Part shown: positions 17,312 to 26,072 of the stretch, piece by piece
How the letters are laid out: every line of letters begins with the position of its first letter
Numbering within the stretch: the first letter of the stretch is position 1
NCBI RefSeq assembly: GCF_002295115.1
Contig: NZ_NSFV01000002.1
Span: 372,001 to 436,000 of the forward strand
Origin: Mesorhizobium sp. WSM4311
GTDB taxonomy: Bacteria > Pseudomonadota > Alphaproteobacteria > Rhizobiales > Rhizobiaceae
Direction: 5' to 3'
DNA: 64,000 bases
The notes under the pieces: model-generated
What the model was told of the DNA's origin: nothing
Database searches by the model: none
The model's input: only the letters and a program-made list of their open reading frames with translations
Program-made: the position numbers and the translations under genes

Positions 17312-17395
17312 CCGCCTTTCAGGCGGCATTCGGAAATAGCCGCCCTCACGCGGCAATGGTAATTTGGCCGTACGCGGCATTGACGGGGTTAGAAC

Positions 17396-18154
17396 GTGGC
17401 AGCTGACAAGGTCGATCCGATCCACCAGTTCCATATCATCAAGCTGGTTCCGATTAACATCGGCGGCTACGACCTGTCCTTTACGAATTCGGCACTGTTC
17501 ATGGTCGCGACCGTGGTCGTCGCAGCCGCGTTCCTGTTCCTCACGACATCGAGCCGCAGCCTGGTTCCCGGCCGGCTGCAGTCGATCTCCGAGATGGCCT
17601 ATGAATTCGTCGGCAACATGTTGCGCGATGCCGCCGGCACGCAGGGCATGAAGTTCTTCCCCTTCGTGTTCTCGCTGTTCATGTTCGTGCTGGTCGCAAA
17701 TCTGCTGGGCCTGTTTCCTTATTTCTTCACCGTCACCAGCCACATCATCGTCACCTTCGGCCTCGCCGCCTTGGTGATCGGAACCGTGGTGGTCTACGGC
17801 TTCATGAAGCACGGCCTCGGCTTTCTGAAACTGTTCGTGCCGCATGGCGTGCCGGTGTTCCTGCTGCCGCTGGTGGTACTGATCGAAGTCATCTCCTTCG
17901 TCTCGCGCCCGGTCAGCCTCTCGGTTCGTCTGTTTGCCAACATGCTTGCCGGTCACATCACCCTGAAGGTGTTTTCAGGCTTCGTCGTCAGCCTCTCCGC
18001 GCTCGGCGCGGTCGGCGTCGCGGGCTCGGTCCTGCCGCTGGCCATGGCGGTGGCGCTGACGGCGCTTGAATTGCTGGTCGCCTTCCTGCAGGCCTACGTC
18101 TTCGCGGTGTTGACCTGCATGTATCTCAACGACGCCCTGCATCCCGGGCATTGA
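17396..18154 (+). CDS. atpB: F0F1 ATP synthase subunit a
   Basis: A 252-residue membrane subunit forming the proton half-channels. It has five to six hydrophobic helices, including [20 protein letters not shown] and the segment [20 protein letters not shown], which carries the essential Arg facing the c-ring. The start is GTG at 17396, giving [14 protein letters not shown], typical of alphaproteobacterial subunit a. A small hairpin CCGCC-TTTCA-GGCGG lies in the 84-base gap after atpI. Confidence 0.97.
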   Translation: MAADKVDPIHQFHIIKLVPINIGGYDLSFTNSALFMVATVVVAAAFLFLTTSSRSLVPGRLQSISEMAYEFVGNMLRDAAGTQGMKFFPFVFSLFMFVLVANLLGLFPYFFTVTSHIIVTFGLAALVIGTVVVYGFMKHGLGFLKLFVPHGVPVFLLPLVVLIEVISFVSRPVSLSVRLFANMLAGHITLKVFSGFVVSLSALGAVGVAGSVLPLAMAVALTALELLVAFLQAYVFAVLTCMYLNDALHPGH

Positions 18155-18230
18155 GGAAGAGTTTCCGGCCCAAGGACATTGGCGCCGGATGGAAACGCAA
18201 CGGAATTTCAGATCCAAAGGAGTTGAACAA

Positions 18231-18455
18231 ATGGACGCAGAAGCAGCAAAGTACATCGGCGCCGGCATCGCTTGCCTGGGCATGGGTGGCGCGGGCATTG
18301 GCCTGGGCAACATCTTCGGCAGCTACCTGTCGGGCGCGCTGCGCAACCCGTCGGCTGCTGATGGCCAGTTCGGCCGCCTGATCTTCGGCTTCGCCGTGAC
18401 CGAAGCTCTGGGCATCTTCTCGCTTCTCATCGCGCTGCTGGCCCTGTTCGGCTGA
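18231..18455 (+). CDS. atpE: F0F1 ATP synthase subunit c
   Basis: A 74-residue two-helix proteolipid forming the rotor ring. Helix 1 holds the glycine-rich [20 protein letters not shown], the polar loop is ALRNPSAA, and helix 2 contains the proton-carrying Glu58 in [10 protein letters not shown]. The ATG at 18231 is preceded by AAAGGAG at ideal spacing; longer in-frame starts at 18189 would add non-family residues. It is third in the F0 operon. Confidence 0.97.
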   Translation: MDAEAAKYIGAGIACLGMGGAGIGLGNIFGSYLSGALRNPSAADGQFGRLIFGFAVTEALGIFSLLIALLALFG

Positions 18456-18522
18456 GCCAGGCTTTGGGAAGATTGGACAGGCCGGCCGCGCAAGAGGCGG
18501 GCCTGATATCTGGGGATAGTCC

Positions 18523-19122
18523 ATGTTCGTGACATCTGCCTTCGCGCAAGAGTCCGCGCCATCAGCCGATACCAGCCATGCCGCGACCGGAGCCGATACG
18601 AACTCCGGTACCAGCGTGCCTGCCGAAGCGCATGGCGCATTTCCGCCCTTCGATCCTGCGACCTTCCCGTCGCAGCTTCTATGGCTGGCAATCACTTTTG
18701 GGCTGTTCTACCTCTTCCTGAAGCGGGTCGTGGTGCCGCGCGTCGGCGGCATCATCGATGTCCGTAACGATCGCATCAGCCAGGACCTCGATCAGGCATC
18801 GAAGTTGAAGGGCGAGGCCGACGCCGCCGTTGCTGCCTACGAGCAGGAACTGGCCGAAGCCAAGAAGAACGCCAACTCGATCGGCCAGCAGGCCGCGGAT
18901 GCGGCCAAGGCGGAAGCCGAGACCGCGCGCAAGAAGATCGAGGCCGCGCTCGACGAGAAGCTTGGCGAGGCCGAGGCGCGCATTTCATCCATCAAGGCCA
19001 ACGCCATGAAGGAAGTCGGCAGCATCGCCGAGGACACTGCCTCGGCGATCGTCGAGGCCCTGGTCGGCGGCAAGGCCAGCAAGGCCGAGATCGCGGCCGC
19101 GGTCAAATCCGTGGCCCGGTGA
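18523..19122 (+). CDS. atpG: F0F1 ATP synthase subunit b'
   Basis: A 199-residue second-stalk subunit of the b' type, found in alphaproteobacteria and cyanobacteria alongside b. An N-terminal Ala/Ser/Thr-rich extension of about 50 residues (MFVTSAFAQESAPSADTSHA...) may be a leader. It is followed by one transmembrane helix (LLWLAITFGLFYLFLKRVVV) and a long charged coiled coil rich in Ala, Glu and Lys. The gene symbol varies between annotations (atpF2, atpX). It ends 10 bases before atpF. Confidence 0.93.
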   Translation: MFVTSAFAQESAPSADTSHAATGADTNSGTSVPAEAHGAFPPFDPATFPSQLLWLAITFGLFYLFLKRVVVPRVGGIIDVRNDRISQDLDQASKLKGEADAAVAAYEQELAEAKKNANSIGQQAADAAKAEAETARKKIEAALDEKLGEAEARISSIKANAMKEVGSIAEDTASAIVEALVGGKASKAEIAAAVKSVAR

Positions 19123-19132
19123 GGAGCGCATC

Positions 19133-19624
19133 ATGGACGCTACATCTCTCGCGACGCTTTGGGCCACGATTGCCCTGATCATCTTCCTGGGCGTCGCCAT
19201 CTACATCAAGGTGCCCGGTCTTATCGCCAAGGCGCTCGACGCCCGCGCTGCCAGGATCAGCAGCGAACTCGACGAGGCACGCAAGCTGCGCGACGAGGCC
19301 CAGCAACTGCTCGGCCAGTACAAGAAGAAGCGCAAGGAAGCCGAGCAGGAGGCAGCCGACATTGTCGCGGCCGCCAAGCGCGAAGCCGAAATGCTCGCCA
19401 CCGAAGCGCACAAGAAGACCGAAGACTATGTTGCCCGGCGCACGGCACTTGCCGAGCAGAAGATCGGTCAGGCCGAGCGTGACGCGGTCGCCGAGGTGCG
19501 CGCCAGCGCCGTCGACATCGCCGTCGAAGCCGCCCGCGCGCTGCTCGCCGCCAAGGTCGACGTCAAGGCCGGAGCCGACCTGTTCAAGGCTTCGCTGGCG
19601 GATGTGAAGGCCAAGCTGAACTGA
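19133..19624 (+). CDS. atpF: F0F1 ATP synthase subunit b
   Basis: A 163-residue peripheral-stalk subunit: an N-terminal transmembrane helix (LATLWATIALIIFLGVAIYI), then a continuous amphipathic coiled coil (ALDARAARISSELDEARKLR...) to the C-terminus ADVKAKLN. It is the last gene of the operon; a strong intrinsic terminator follows the stop by 17 bases. Confidence 0.97.
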   Translation: MDATSLATLWATIALIIFLGVAIYIKVPGLIAKALDARAARISSELDEARKLRDEAQQLLGQYKKKRKEAEQEAADIVAAAKREAEMLATEAHKKTEDYVARRTALAEQKIGQAERDAVAEVRASAVDIAVEAARALLAAKVDVKAGADLFKASLADVKAKLN

Positions 19625-19641
19625 GCTCACATTTGGATATC

Positions 19642-19678
19642 AAAAGGCCGCCCGGGCAACCTGGCGGCCTTTTTTTGT
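19642..19678 (+). terminator. Rho-independent terminator of the F0 ATP synthase operon
   Basis: Stem AAAGGCCGCC (19643-19652) with GGCGGCCTTT (19663-19672), loop CGGGCAACCT, followed by a run of T residues to 19677. It is a textbook intrinsic terminator just after atpF. Confidence 0.93.
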
Positions 19679-19696
19679 TTCAGCGCCGAGGCCAAC

Positions 19697-19753
19697 GCTG
19701 CCGATCTCCCCCCTTGTGGGGGAGATGCCCGGCAGGGCAGAGGGGGGCGCCAA
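19697..19753. repeat. Interspersed palindromic element, type A, copy 2
   Basis: The same CGATCTCCCCCC/GGGGGAGAT element as at 3731-3792, same orientation, between the atp operon terminator and rnhB. It faces an inverted copy about 90 bases away. Confidence 0.8.
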
Positions 19754-19840
19754 AGAATGCCGGCCTTGGTTGCCTCTGGCCAACTTTGAAATCGCCTTAG
19801 GCTAGAGATGTTCAGGAAGCCGAGTAGGATCGATCGATAT

Positions 19841-19903
19841 CCCGGCGGGACAGCGCCCCCCTCTGTCCTGCCGGACATCTCCCCCACAAGGGGGGAGATC
19901 AGC
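19841..19903. repeat. Interspersed palindromic element, type A, copy 3 (inverted)
   Basis: The reverse complement of the type A element (GGACAGCGCCCCCCTCTGTC ... GGGGGGAGATC). It ends 16 bases before the rnhB stop. Together with copy 2 it forms a large inverted pair with a unique centre of about 87 bases. Confidence 0.8.
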
Positions 19904-19918
19904 TATGTCGCTGTCGGC

Positions 19919-20614
19919 TCAATCCAGCCCGGCCAGGCTCTCTTCCTCAACCACCTCAGCCCCGCCCAGCCTGAACGGCGCGAACGAAACGCGGTGCAGC
20001 CGTGCCACCGGGCCATGCGTCTCGATCGCCGTGCGGTGCCGGGCCGTGGCGTAGCCCATATGGACCTCGAAGCCGTAGCGGTCGTGGTGGCTGCCGCAGC
20101 CGCACATCATGCGGTCGCGCATCACCTTGGCGACGATGGAGGCGGCGGCGATCGACTGCGAGCGCTGGTCGCCCCTGATCAGCGCGCGTCCATCGCATGG
20201 CAGTCCGGGCGGCACGTCGCGGCCGTCTGCAAGCGCGAGCTTCGGGCGAACCGACAGCCCGACCAAGGCGCGGCGCATCGCCTCGAGGCTGGCCTTGAGG
20301 ATGTTGCTGCCGTCGATGCCCTCGGCGCTGATCGACGCCATCGAAACCGCCTGCGCGGAGCCGAGAATGCGCAGGAACAGCGCCTCGCGCTGCAAATGGC
20401 TGAGACGTTTGGAATCGTCTAGGCCTTCAGGGATGTTGGCGGGATCGAGCACCACCGCTGCCGCGACCACCGGTCCGGCCAAAGGACCGCGGCCAGCCTC
20501 GTCCATCCCGGCGACCGGCCACAACCCGTCGGCCATCGCCTTCGTTTCGAAGGAGAAATCGGGTTTCTCGACGATTTCGAAGAGAAGCGGAGAATCGGAA
20601 CGCGCGCGAGCCAT
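19919..20614 (-). CDS. rnhB: Ribonuclease HII
   Basis: A 231-residue RNase HII, which nicks RNA-DNA hybrids and removes single ribonucleotides from DNA. The acidic active site is visible: [20 protein letters not shown] (Asp-Glu pair), [11 protein letters not shown] (third Asp), and [17 protein letters not shown]. An N-terminal extension ([20 protein letters not shown]) precedes the catalytic fold. The ATG at 20614 is used; upstream in-frame sequence is Arg/Pro-rich and not conserved-looking. Confidence 0.95.
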   Translation of the reverse strand: MARARSDSPLLFEIVEKPDFSFETKAMADGLWPVAGMDEAGRGPLAGPVVAAAVVLDPANIPEGLDDSKRLSHLQREALFLRILGSAQAVSMASISAEGIDGSNILKASLEAMRRALVGLSVRPKLALADGRDVPPGLPCDGRALIRGDQRSQSIAAASIVAKVMRDRMMCGCGSHHDRYGFEVHMGYATARHRTAIETHGPVARLHRVSFAPFRLGGAEVVEEESLAGLD

Positions 20615-20765
20615 GTTGCGGCGAGGTTCGCATCGGCTCCGATTCTCCGCAAGTCCCTCCGGGTCGGGTGGGGCGCCGGACCGGGAGGGCACCGTCTGCA
20701 GGCCGGGGCAGGCCGGACGGGATTCCTTGCCGTGGCAGCTCAAACCGCCGCGGCGAATTGCAGTC

Positions 20766-21971
20766 TTAGAGCAGCATCAACTGCTCCTGGTCCTTTCCGG
20801 CGGCGATAAACTGGTCGGTGCGCAGCGTGCGCCGTTCGATATTGAGGCCGAGCCGCTTGGCGGTGATCTCGAATCGCCGGCCGATCTGCCAGGCGTAGGG
20901 TCCGGCGCCCTTCATGCGCTTGCCCCATTCCGAATCGTAATCCTTGCCGTCACGCATCGACCGGATCAGCGACATCACGTGGCGATAGCGGTCGGGATAG
21001 TGGCGCAGCAGCCAATCCTTGAAGATTGGGCTGACCTCCAGCGGCAGGCGCAGCACGACATAACCCGCCTCGCGCGCGCCGGCGGCGTAGGCCGAATCGA
21101 GGATCCGCTCCATCTCCTGGTCGGTGAGGCCGGGGATGATCGGCGCCACCATGACCGAAGTCGGAATGCCGGCATCAGAGAGTTGCCGGATCGCTTCGAG
21201 CCGCTTGGTCGGCGTCGACGCGCGGGGCTCCATCGTCCTGGCCAGCATGCGGTCCATGGTCGTCACCGACAGCGCCACCTTGGCCAGTCCGCGTTCGGCC
21301 ATGCGCGACAATATGTCGATGTCGCGCGTCACCAGGGCGGATTTGGTGACGATGCCGACCGGATGGCCGCGCGCTTCCAGCACTTCGAGGATCTCGCGCA
21401 TGATCCGGTACTGTTTCTCGATCGGCTGGTAGGGATCGGTGTTGGTGCCGATGGCGATGGTGCGCGGCTGGTAGCCGTCCTTGGACAGTTCCTTGTCGAG
21501 CAGCCGCGCCGCATCCGGCTTGGCGAACAGCTTGGATTCGAAATCCAGTCCCGGCGACAGGCCCATGAAGGCGTGCGTCGGCCGCGCGAAACAATAGACA
21601 CAGCCATGTTCGCAGCCGCGATAGGGGTTGATCGACCGGTCGAAGGAGATGTCGGGCGATTCGTTGCGGGTGATGATGGTGCGCGGCTTTTCCACCTGCA
21701 CTTCGGTCTTGAACGGCGGCAGTTCCTCCAGCGAACTCCAGCCATCGTCGAAGACATGCCGGCTGACCGGTTCGAAGCGGCCGGACGGATTGATGCCCGC
21801 CGACCGTCCGCGATTGCGGTCCGGACGGATGCGCATGCCACTCTGCTCGATCATCGCATTGGCCATTTCGGCTCGTCCTGCCCCGAAGGCTGCAATGTCG
21901 GCACGCACGATCGGTTCCATCTTGGCCCGCTCCCAGGGACTGTCCATGTTGTGTCGAATCGCTCTGTTCAT
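20766..21971 (-). CDS. PA0069-family radical SAM protein
   Basis: A 401-residue radical SAM enzyme of the PA0069/Rv2578c group. The cluster motif is [12 protein letters not shown] (C-x3-C-x2-C, about residue 103), preceded by [16 protein letters not shown], a signature of this group, which is distantly related to spore photoproduct lyase. The TIM-barrel continues with [17 protein letters not shown] and [12 protein letters not shown]. The reaction is unknown. The start is taken at ATG 21971. It is divergent from a glycosyltransferase gene. Confidence 0.9.
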   Translation of the reverse strand: MNRAIRHNMDSPWERAKMEPIVRADIAAFGAGRAEMANAMIEQSGMRIRPDRNRGRSAGINPSGRFEPVSRHVFDDGWSSLEELPPFKTEVQVEKPRTIITRNESPDISFDRSINPYRGCEHGCVYCFARPTHAFMGLSPGLDFESKLFAKPDAARLLDKELSKDGYQPRTIAIGTNTDPYQPIEKQYRIMREILEVLEARGHPVGIVTKSALVTRDIDILSRMAERGLAKVALSVTTMDRMLARTMEPRASTPTKRLEAIRQLSDAGIPTSVMVAPIIPGLTDQEMERILDSAYAAGAREAGYVVLRLPLEVSPIFKDWLLRHYPDRYRHVMSLIRSMRDGKDYDSEWGKRMKGAGPYAWQIGRRFEITAKRLGLNIERRTLRTDQFIAAGKDQEQLMLL

Positions 21972-22070
21972 GAAATTATTCCTATTTTGCCAACGAGAAC
22001 AAAGCAAGAACTTTTTATGCTGCGCCGCAAAAACTGGCGCTGTGCGCGGCTTTCCGCTATTCGGCTAAAT

Positions 22071-22598
22071 ATGCTCAGTGTTCTCATCGAAACCCGCAAT
22101 GACGAGGAGGCTCTCGCCCGCACGCTTGGCTCGCTGATTGGCGGCGCGGTCGAGGGCGTGGTGCGCGAAGTTGTCGTCTGCGACACCGGCTCCAACGACC
22201 AGACGCATCATGTCGCCGACCATGCCGGCTGCCACTATGTGGCAAGCGGCGGTATCGCCGCCGGGATAAGGCAGGCCAAGGGTGATTGGCTGTTGCTGCT
22301 GGAGCCGGGCGCGCGGCTGGTGGAGGGCTGGACCGACGCGGTCGTCGCCCACACGGCGAGGCAAACCATGGCGGCGCGGTTTTCGCGCGCGCGGGGCAGC
22401 CGCACGCCTTTCCTGGCCAGGGTCTTTTCGGGAAACCGTGCGCTCGCCGACGGGCTGGTGATCAGCAAGCGCCAGGCCGCATCGCTGTCAAAGAGTGCCA
22501 GCAGCGCCGAGGCGCTGGCGCGGGGCCTTGCGACGAAGAAGCTCGAGGCCGAGATCTGGGTGGCGCCGCCGAAGCAGCAACACCGCGCGCCGAAGTGA
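22071..22598 (+). CDS. Small family-2-like glycosyltransferase
   Basis: A 175-residue protein with the N-terminal half of a GT-A fold: MLSVLIETRNDEEALARTL, VREVVVCDTGSNDQTHHVAD and KGDWLLLLEPGARL resemble the family-2 pattern (SVIIPTYN, VDDGSxD, G-x-I-x-x-x-DAD). The usual DxD is replaced by EPG, so catalytic activity is doubtful. The ATG at 22071 gives the family start; an in-frame ATG at 22017 is possible. It is divergent from the radical SAM gene. Confidence 0.75.
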   Translation: MLSVLIETRNDEEALARTLGSLIGGAVEGVVREVVVCDTGSNDQTHHVADHAGCHYVASGGIAAGIRQAKGDWLLLLEPGARLVEGWTDAVVAHTARQTMAARFSRARGSRTPFLARVFSGNRALADGLVISKRQAASLSKSASSAEALARGLATKKLEAEIWVAPPKQQHRAPK

Positions 22599-22620
22599 TT
22601 TTTTGCACCTGCTCTGCTCA

Positions 22621-22635
22621 TTGTGCATTGCACAA
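22621..22635. promoter_or_regulatory. Perfect palindrome TTGTGC-ATT-GCACAA
   Basis: A 15-bp perfect inverted repeat lies in the 144-base gap between the glycosyltransferase and the dioxygenase gene, 108 bases upstream of the latter's start. It looks like a repressor operator; TGC-N3-GCA centres of this type are reported for PhaR-like regulators, but the link here is only a guess. Confidence 0.35.
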
Positions 22636-22742
22636 AATCTGACGCACGGTTAGCCTTTCCCGAGGTGGGTGGATTGGGTTTGGGTCATGCGAGTGGTGGG
22701 CACCGACGCGGCATCGGTGCCACCCTCAAAGAAGAGGACCCG

Positions 22743-23716
22743 ATGACGCTTTCAACCCCTGACAATTCCGGTGCTGACAGTCTCGAAGCCATTGCGCGCA
22801 ACGGCAGCCTGCTGCGGCGTATTGCCGTGCGCATTCCGACCTATCTCACGGACCTGCGCGAAAACCCGGCTGGTTGCCGATGTTCATGCTGGCGCGCACC
22901 ATGCCCGGGCGTCGGATGCATTGGTTGGGCGCAAAACGCGCCCGTCCTGCCGACAATGTCGGGGATACGATGTTTTCCGGTGTCGAGCGGGCGGCGGTGG
23001 TCGATGCGCTGCGTTCCGACGGGCTGTTTTCAGGCCTCGTCCTGCCGCCGGAGATCCATGAAGAGATCGCGGATTTCGCGGGGCGCAAGCCTTGCTTCGG
23101 CAATTTCGACCGCCGTCTCGAATTCATGCCGGGCGACCATGCGCAGGCCGAGAAACGCCTGGGCCGCTCTCTGCTCAGCGGACACTATTTCGAACGCATC
23201 CTCGACTGCCCGGCGGCACTCGCTATACAGCGCGATCCGCTGCTTCTCGACATTGCAGCGCACTATCTCGGCGCTCAGGCGAAACTGATCACGACGCGCG
23301 TCTGGTGGAGCTTTCCGACCGGCAAGGCCTCGGACGCCGACAAGAACCTTGCCTCGCTCGGCAAGTATCATTTCGACCTCGACGACTGGCGCATGCTGAA
23401 GTTCTTCTTCTACCTCAAGCCGGTCGATGCCGACACCGGTCCGCATGTCTATGTCAGGGGCAGCCACAGGCGCCGCGCCATCAAGCATCAGTTGACCCTG
23501 CTGGTCGGCCATCCCGCCCAGGAGGTGCTGGACGTCTATGGCGAGCACAGCCCGGTGACGCTGACCGGCGAAGCCGGCCTCGGCTTCGTCGAGGATCCGT
23601 TCGGCTTTCACATGGGCACCGTGCCGACGCGCACGCCGCGGCTGATGATGGAAGTCGGCTTCGGCGTCTCACGCCCCTCGCGCCGGCGCTTTCATGGCGA
23701 ACCGGTTATTCGGTAA
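22743..23716 (+). pseudogene. Phytanoyl-CoA dioxygenase-like 2OG-Fe(II) oxygenase, disrupted by a one-base frameshift
   Basis: The frame opens at ATG 22743 (RBS AAGAGGA; MTLSTPDNSGADSLEA) and runs to ..LTDLRENP near 22867, then loses homology. The continuation, GWLPMFMLARTMPGRRMHWL, is in another frame from about 22868 to TAA at 23714-23716. Adding one G to CCCGG at about 22865-22869 restores LRENP-GWLPMFML as one reading frame. The C-terminal part has the oxygenase iron site: KYHFDLDDWRMLKFFF (H-x-D), FHMGTVPTRTP (distal His) and RLMMEVGF (2-oxoglutarate Arg region). It overlaps the GFA gene stop by 11 bases. This could be a real pseudogene, a phase-variable tract or a sequencing error. Confidence 0.75.
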
Positions 23717-24140
23717 AGGCGAACCGGATCTCCACCTGCATCCACCGCACCTGTCGCCGGGCAATGCGGCTTTCCCTGCTCTCGGCATCATAGTCCACGG
23801 CGACTGGTTCGCGGCTGAACTTCAACCGGTCGTCCAGGGCATTGACGATGGCGATCGCCCTTGAATCACCGTCATCGGTGGTGATCGCCGCGACGTAGAC
23901 ACCGCAGTCCCGGCAGATCAAATAGTCGGCTGTACGCAGGCCGAACCGATATCTGTGCAATTGGGCTTCGTCCTTGATCAAGACGGTCAGCCTGCCGTCC
24001 GGATCGGCGACGGCGCGCGAGCCATGTTTGGTGCAGAACGAACATTGGCAGGCGCGGACCTCGATTTGCGAGGGGTCGATATTGGTTGAAAATCGAAGTC
24101 GTATGTTGCCGCAATGGCACCCGCCGGCATGCTCGTTCAT
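23706..24140 (-). CDS. GFA/CENP-V-type zinc protein
   Basis: A 144-residue protein of the glutathione-dependent formaldehyde-activating family. The zinc ligands are visible: GGCHCGNIRLRF (C-x-C), RACQCSFCTKHGSRAV (C-x-C-x2-C) and YLICRDCGVYVAA (C-x2-C). Members bind glutathione adducts or have structural roles; enzymatic function here is unproven. The ATG is at 24140. It is convergent with the frameshifted dioxygenase gene. Confidence 0.9.
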   Translation of the reverse strand: MNEHAGGCHCGNIRLRFSTNIDPSQIEVRACQCSFCTKHGSRAVADPDGRLTVLIKDEAQLHRYRFGLRTADYLICRDCGVYVAAITTDDGDSRAIAIVNALDDRLKFSREPVAVDYDAESRESRIARRQVRWMQVEIRFAFTE

Positions 24141-24277
24141 CGTATCTTCCTGGGTCGTGATCGGCCTTCCACGAGAAGGTACTTTCTCCGGCATCCGGTT
24201 TGGAATGGCTTTTCGAAGGCACTGACGCCGTTCTGCCTTCCAAGCGCGGCGTGAAACCCGGGCTTTGCCCTCAGCTC

Positions 24278-24832
24278 TTACGGAGCCGACTTCCCGCGCC
24301 GCAGATGTTCGTCCAGGCGCGGCATGATCTCGACGAAGTTGCAGGGCATGTGGCGGTAGTCGAGCTGCCCCTTGAGGATGCCATCCCAGGCATCCTTGCA
24401 GGCGCCGGGCGAGCCCGGCAGCACGAAGACGAAGGTGGCGTTGACGACGCCGCCGGTCGCCCGGCTCTGGATCGTCGAGGTGCCGATCTTGTCGTAGGAA
24501 ATGCGGTGGAACACTTCCGAAAAGCCGTCCATCCGCTTTTCGAAGATTGGCTCCAGCGCCTCCGGTGTCACGTCGCGCCCGGTAAAGCCGGTGCCGCCGG
24601 TGGTGATGACGACATCGATGGCCTTGTCCCGCGACCATGCCAGCACCGTGTCGCGGATCTTGTCGCGGTCGTCGGTGACGATGTCGCGAGCGGCCAGGAT
24701 GTGACCGGCCTCGGTGATGCGGTCGGCCAGCGTCTGTCCGGATTTGTCGTCTGCAAGGCCGCGCGTGTCCGAAACCGTCAGCACCGCGATACGCACCGGA
24801 ATGAAGGAACGGCTCTCGTTGATACCAGCCAT
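24278..24832 (-). CDS. moaB: Molybdenum cofactor biosynthesis protein B
   Basis: A 184-residue MoaB/MogA-fold protein that adenylylates molybdopterin or binds it. Visible motifs are VLTVSDTRGLADDKSGQ, VVITTGGTGFTGRDVTPEAL (molybdopterin-binding loop) and VFVLPGSPGACKDAWDGIL. The length fits MoaB. The ATG at 24832 lies two bases from the ispE stop at 24834, so moaB is translated from the same leftward transcript as ispE. Confidence 0.93.
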   Translation of the reverse strand: MAGINESRSFIPVRIAVLTVSDTRGLADDKSGQTLADRITEAGHILAARDIVTDDRDKIRDTVLAWSRDKAIDVVITTGGTGFTGRDVTPEALEPIFEKRMDGFSEVFHRISYDKIGTSTIQSRATGGVVNATFVFVLPGSPGACKDAWDGILKGQLDYRHMPCNFVEIMPRLDEHLRRGKSAP

Positions 24833-24833
24833 G

Positions 24834-25721
24834 TCACTCAGCCTCCGATGGCATGCTGCGCGTCGCCGCGACGAACCAGTCGGGCTGGCGGCCGCGGATC
24901 TCGGCAGCCGCGCGCTTGGCGACATTGCCGGTCTCGAACAGGCCGAAACATGTCGCGCCCGATCCCGACATGCGTGAAAACCCCGACCCGGCCTTGTTGA
25001 GCCATGACAGGGCCCTGCCTATGGCGGGCTGCAGCGCAAGGGCTGCCGGCTCCAGATCGTTGCGGGTAATCTCCAGCCAGTTGCGCAGGCTGTGAAAATC
25101 GATGCTGCGCGGCAGCGGCGGCAGGGGCTCGTTGTCGCGGCGGGACAGGGCCGCGAAGACATCCGCCGTCGACACCGGCGTGCCTGGATTGACCAGCACC
25201 AGTCCCAGCGCCGAAAAGTCCGGTACCATCGACAGCTCGTCACCGATGCCGCGCGCCACCAGTGGCTTTGCCGCCAGGCACATCGGTACGTCGGCGCCAA
25301 GCGAAAGGCCGATCCGCGCCAAGCCGGCGTCGTCCAGATCCAAGGCCCATGCCTGCGCCAGTCCGCGCAACACGGCCGCCGCATCGCTCGACCCGCCGCC
25401 GACGCCGGAGGCAACCGGCAGGTTCTTTTCGAGTTTTATGGAGATGGGCGGGGTCCGTGAGGGGCCAGCCTCCCGTCGCAAGGCATCGCGCGCCTTTAGC
25501 ACAAGATTGCTGGCGTCGAGCGGAACCGCCGGCGCATAACGGCCCGACACGGTGAAATCATCGTTATCGGCGAGCGCGATCTCGACCCGGTCGCCAAAGC
25601 GTGTGAACACCGCCAGACTGTCGATCAGATGGTAGCCGTCAGCACGCCTGCCGGTGACGTGCAGCGCCAGATTGATCTTGGCATGCGCGTGCCAGATGCA
25701 CGAACCGATCTCGGTGTCCAC
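24834..25721 (-). CDS. ispE: 4-diphosphocytidyl-2-C-methyl-D-erythritol kinase
   Basis: A 295-residue GHMP kinase of the MEP isoprenoid pathway, phosphorylating CDP-methylerythritol. Motifs: HAKINLALHVTGRRADGYH at the N-terminus, the ATP loop LPVASGVGGGSSDAAAVLRG, and the C-terminal SRMSGSGATCFGLFE. It starts at GTG 25721. It is followed immediately by moaB and preceded by a small membrane protein gene in the same direction. Confidence 0.96.
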   Translation of the reverse strand: MDTEIGSCIWHAHAKINLALHVTGRRADGYHLIDSLAVFTRFGDRVEIALADNDDFTVSGRYAPAVPLDASNLVLKARDALRREAGPSRTPPISIKLEKNLPVASGVGGGSSDAAAVLRGLAQAWALDLDDAGLARIGLSLGADVPMCLAAKPLVARGIGDELSMVPDFSALGLVLVNPGTPVSTADVFAALSRRDNEPLPPLPRSIDFHSLRNWLEITRNDLEPAALALQPAIGRALSWLNKAGSGFSRMSGSGATCFGLFETGNVAKRAAAEIRGRQPDWFVAATRSMPSEAE

Positions 25722-25747
25722 GGCGTCAGTCGTATAGGGGATGATGC

Positions 25748-25933
25748 TCAGTCCTTGGCCAGCCGGTATTCGCCGGTCTTCGGGTCCTTGACCAGCGTTC
25801 CCATCGCGCCATTGGCCGCCTGCTTTTCGGTGCGCCGCACCTTGGCCGTCACGCGCTCGGCTTCCCGGATGAAAGTGCGGTAGCCAAAATAGGCGGCGGC
25901 GCCAACGACGGCGAAGAAGATGATCTGCGGCAT
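25748..25933 (-). CDS. Small single-span membrane protein
   Basis: A 61-residue protein: an N-terminal hydrophobic helix (MPQIIFFAVVGAAAYFGYRT) then a charged segment ending DPKTGEYRLAKD. A pattern of this kind, including the DPxTGxYR tail, recurs in small rhizobial hypothetical proteins. It lies 27 bases upstream of ispE, in the same direction, and may be co-transcribed. No function can be assigned. Confidence 0.7.
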   Translation of the reverse strand: MPQIIFFAVVGAAAYFGYRTFIREAERVTAKVRRTEKQAANGAMGTLVKDPKTGEYRLAKD

Positions 25934-25984
25934 GTCACAACTCCTACCACGCTGGGCCGGCGAAGGCGGCCGGTCGGGTCGGTT

Positions 25985-26034
25985 GATGCATGTCGCCCAA
26001 AACTGTGTCCGGTTTTGGAAAAACGGCATGCATG
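25985..26034. repeat. Interspersed palindrome, type B, copy 3
   Basis: GATGCATGTCGCCCAAAACT ... GGTTTTGGAA ... CGGCATGCATGG forms an imperfect palindrome close to the element at 11467-11515. It fills the gap between the S49 peptidase stop and the small membrane protein start. Confidence 0.75.
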
Positions 26035-26072
26035 GACTTCAAGCCTTCATGCTAGACGGTTTTGCGCGGTTT

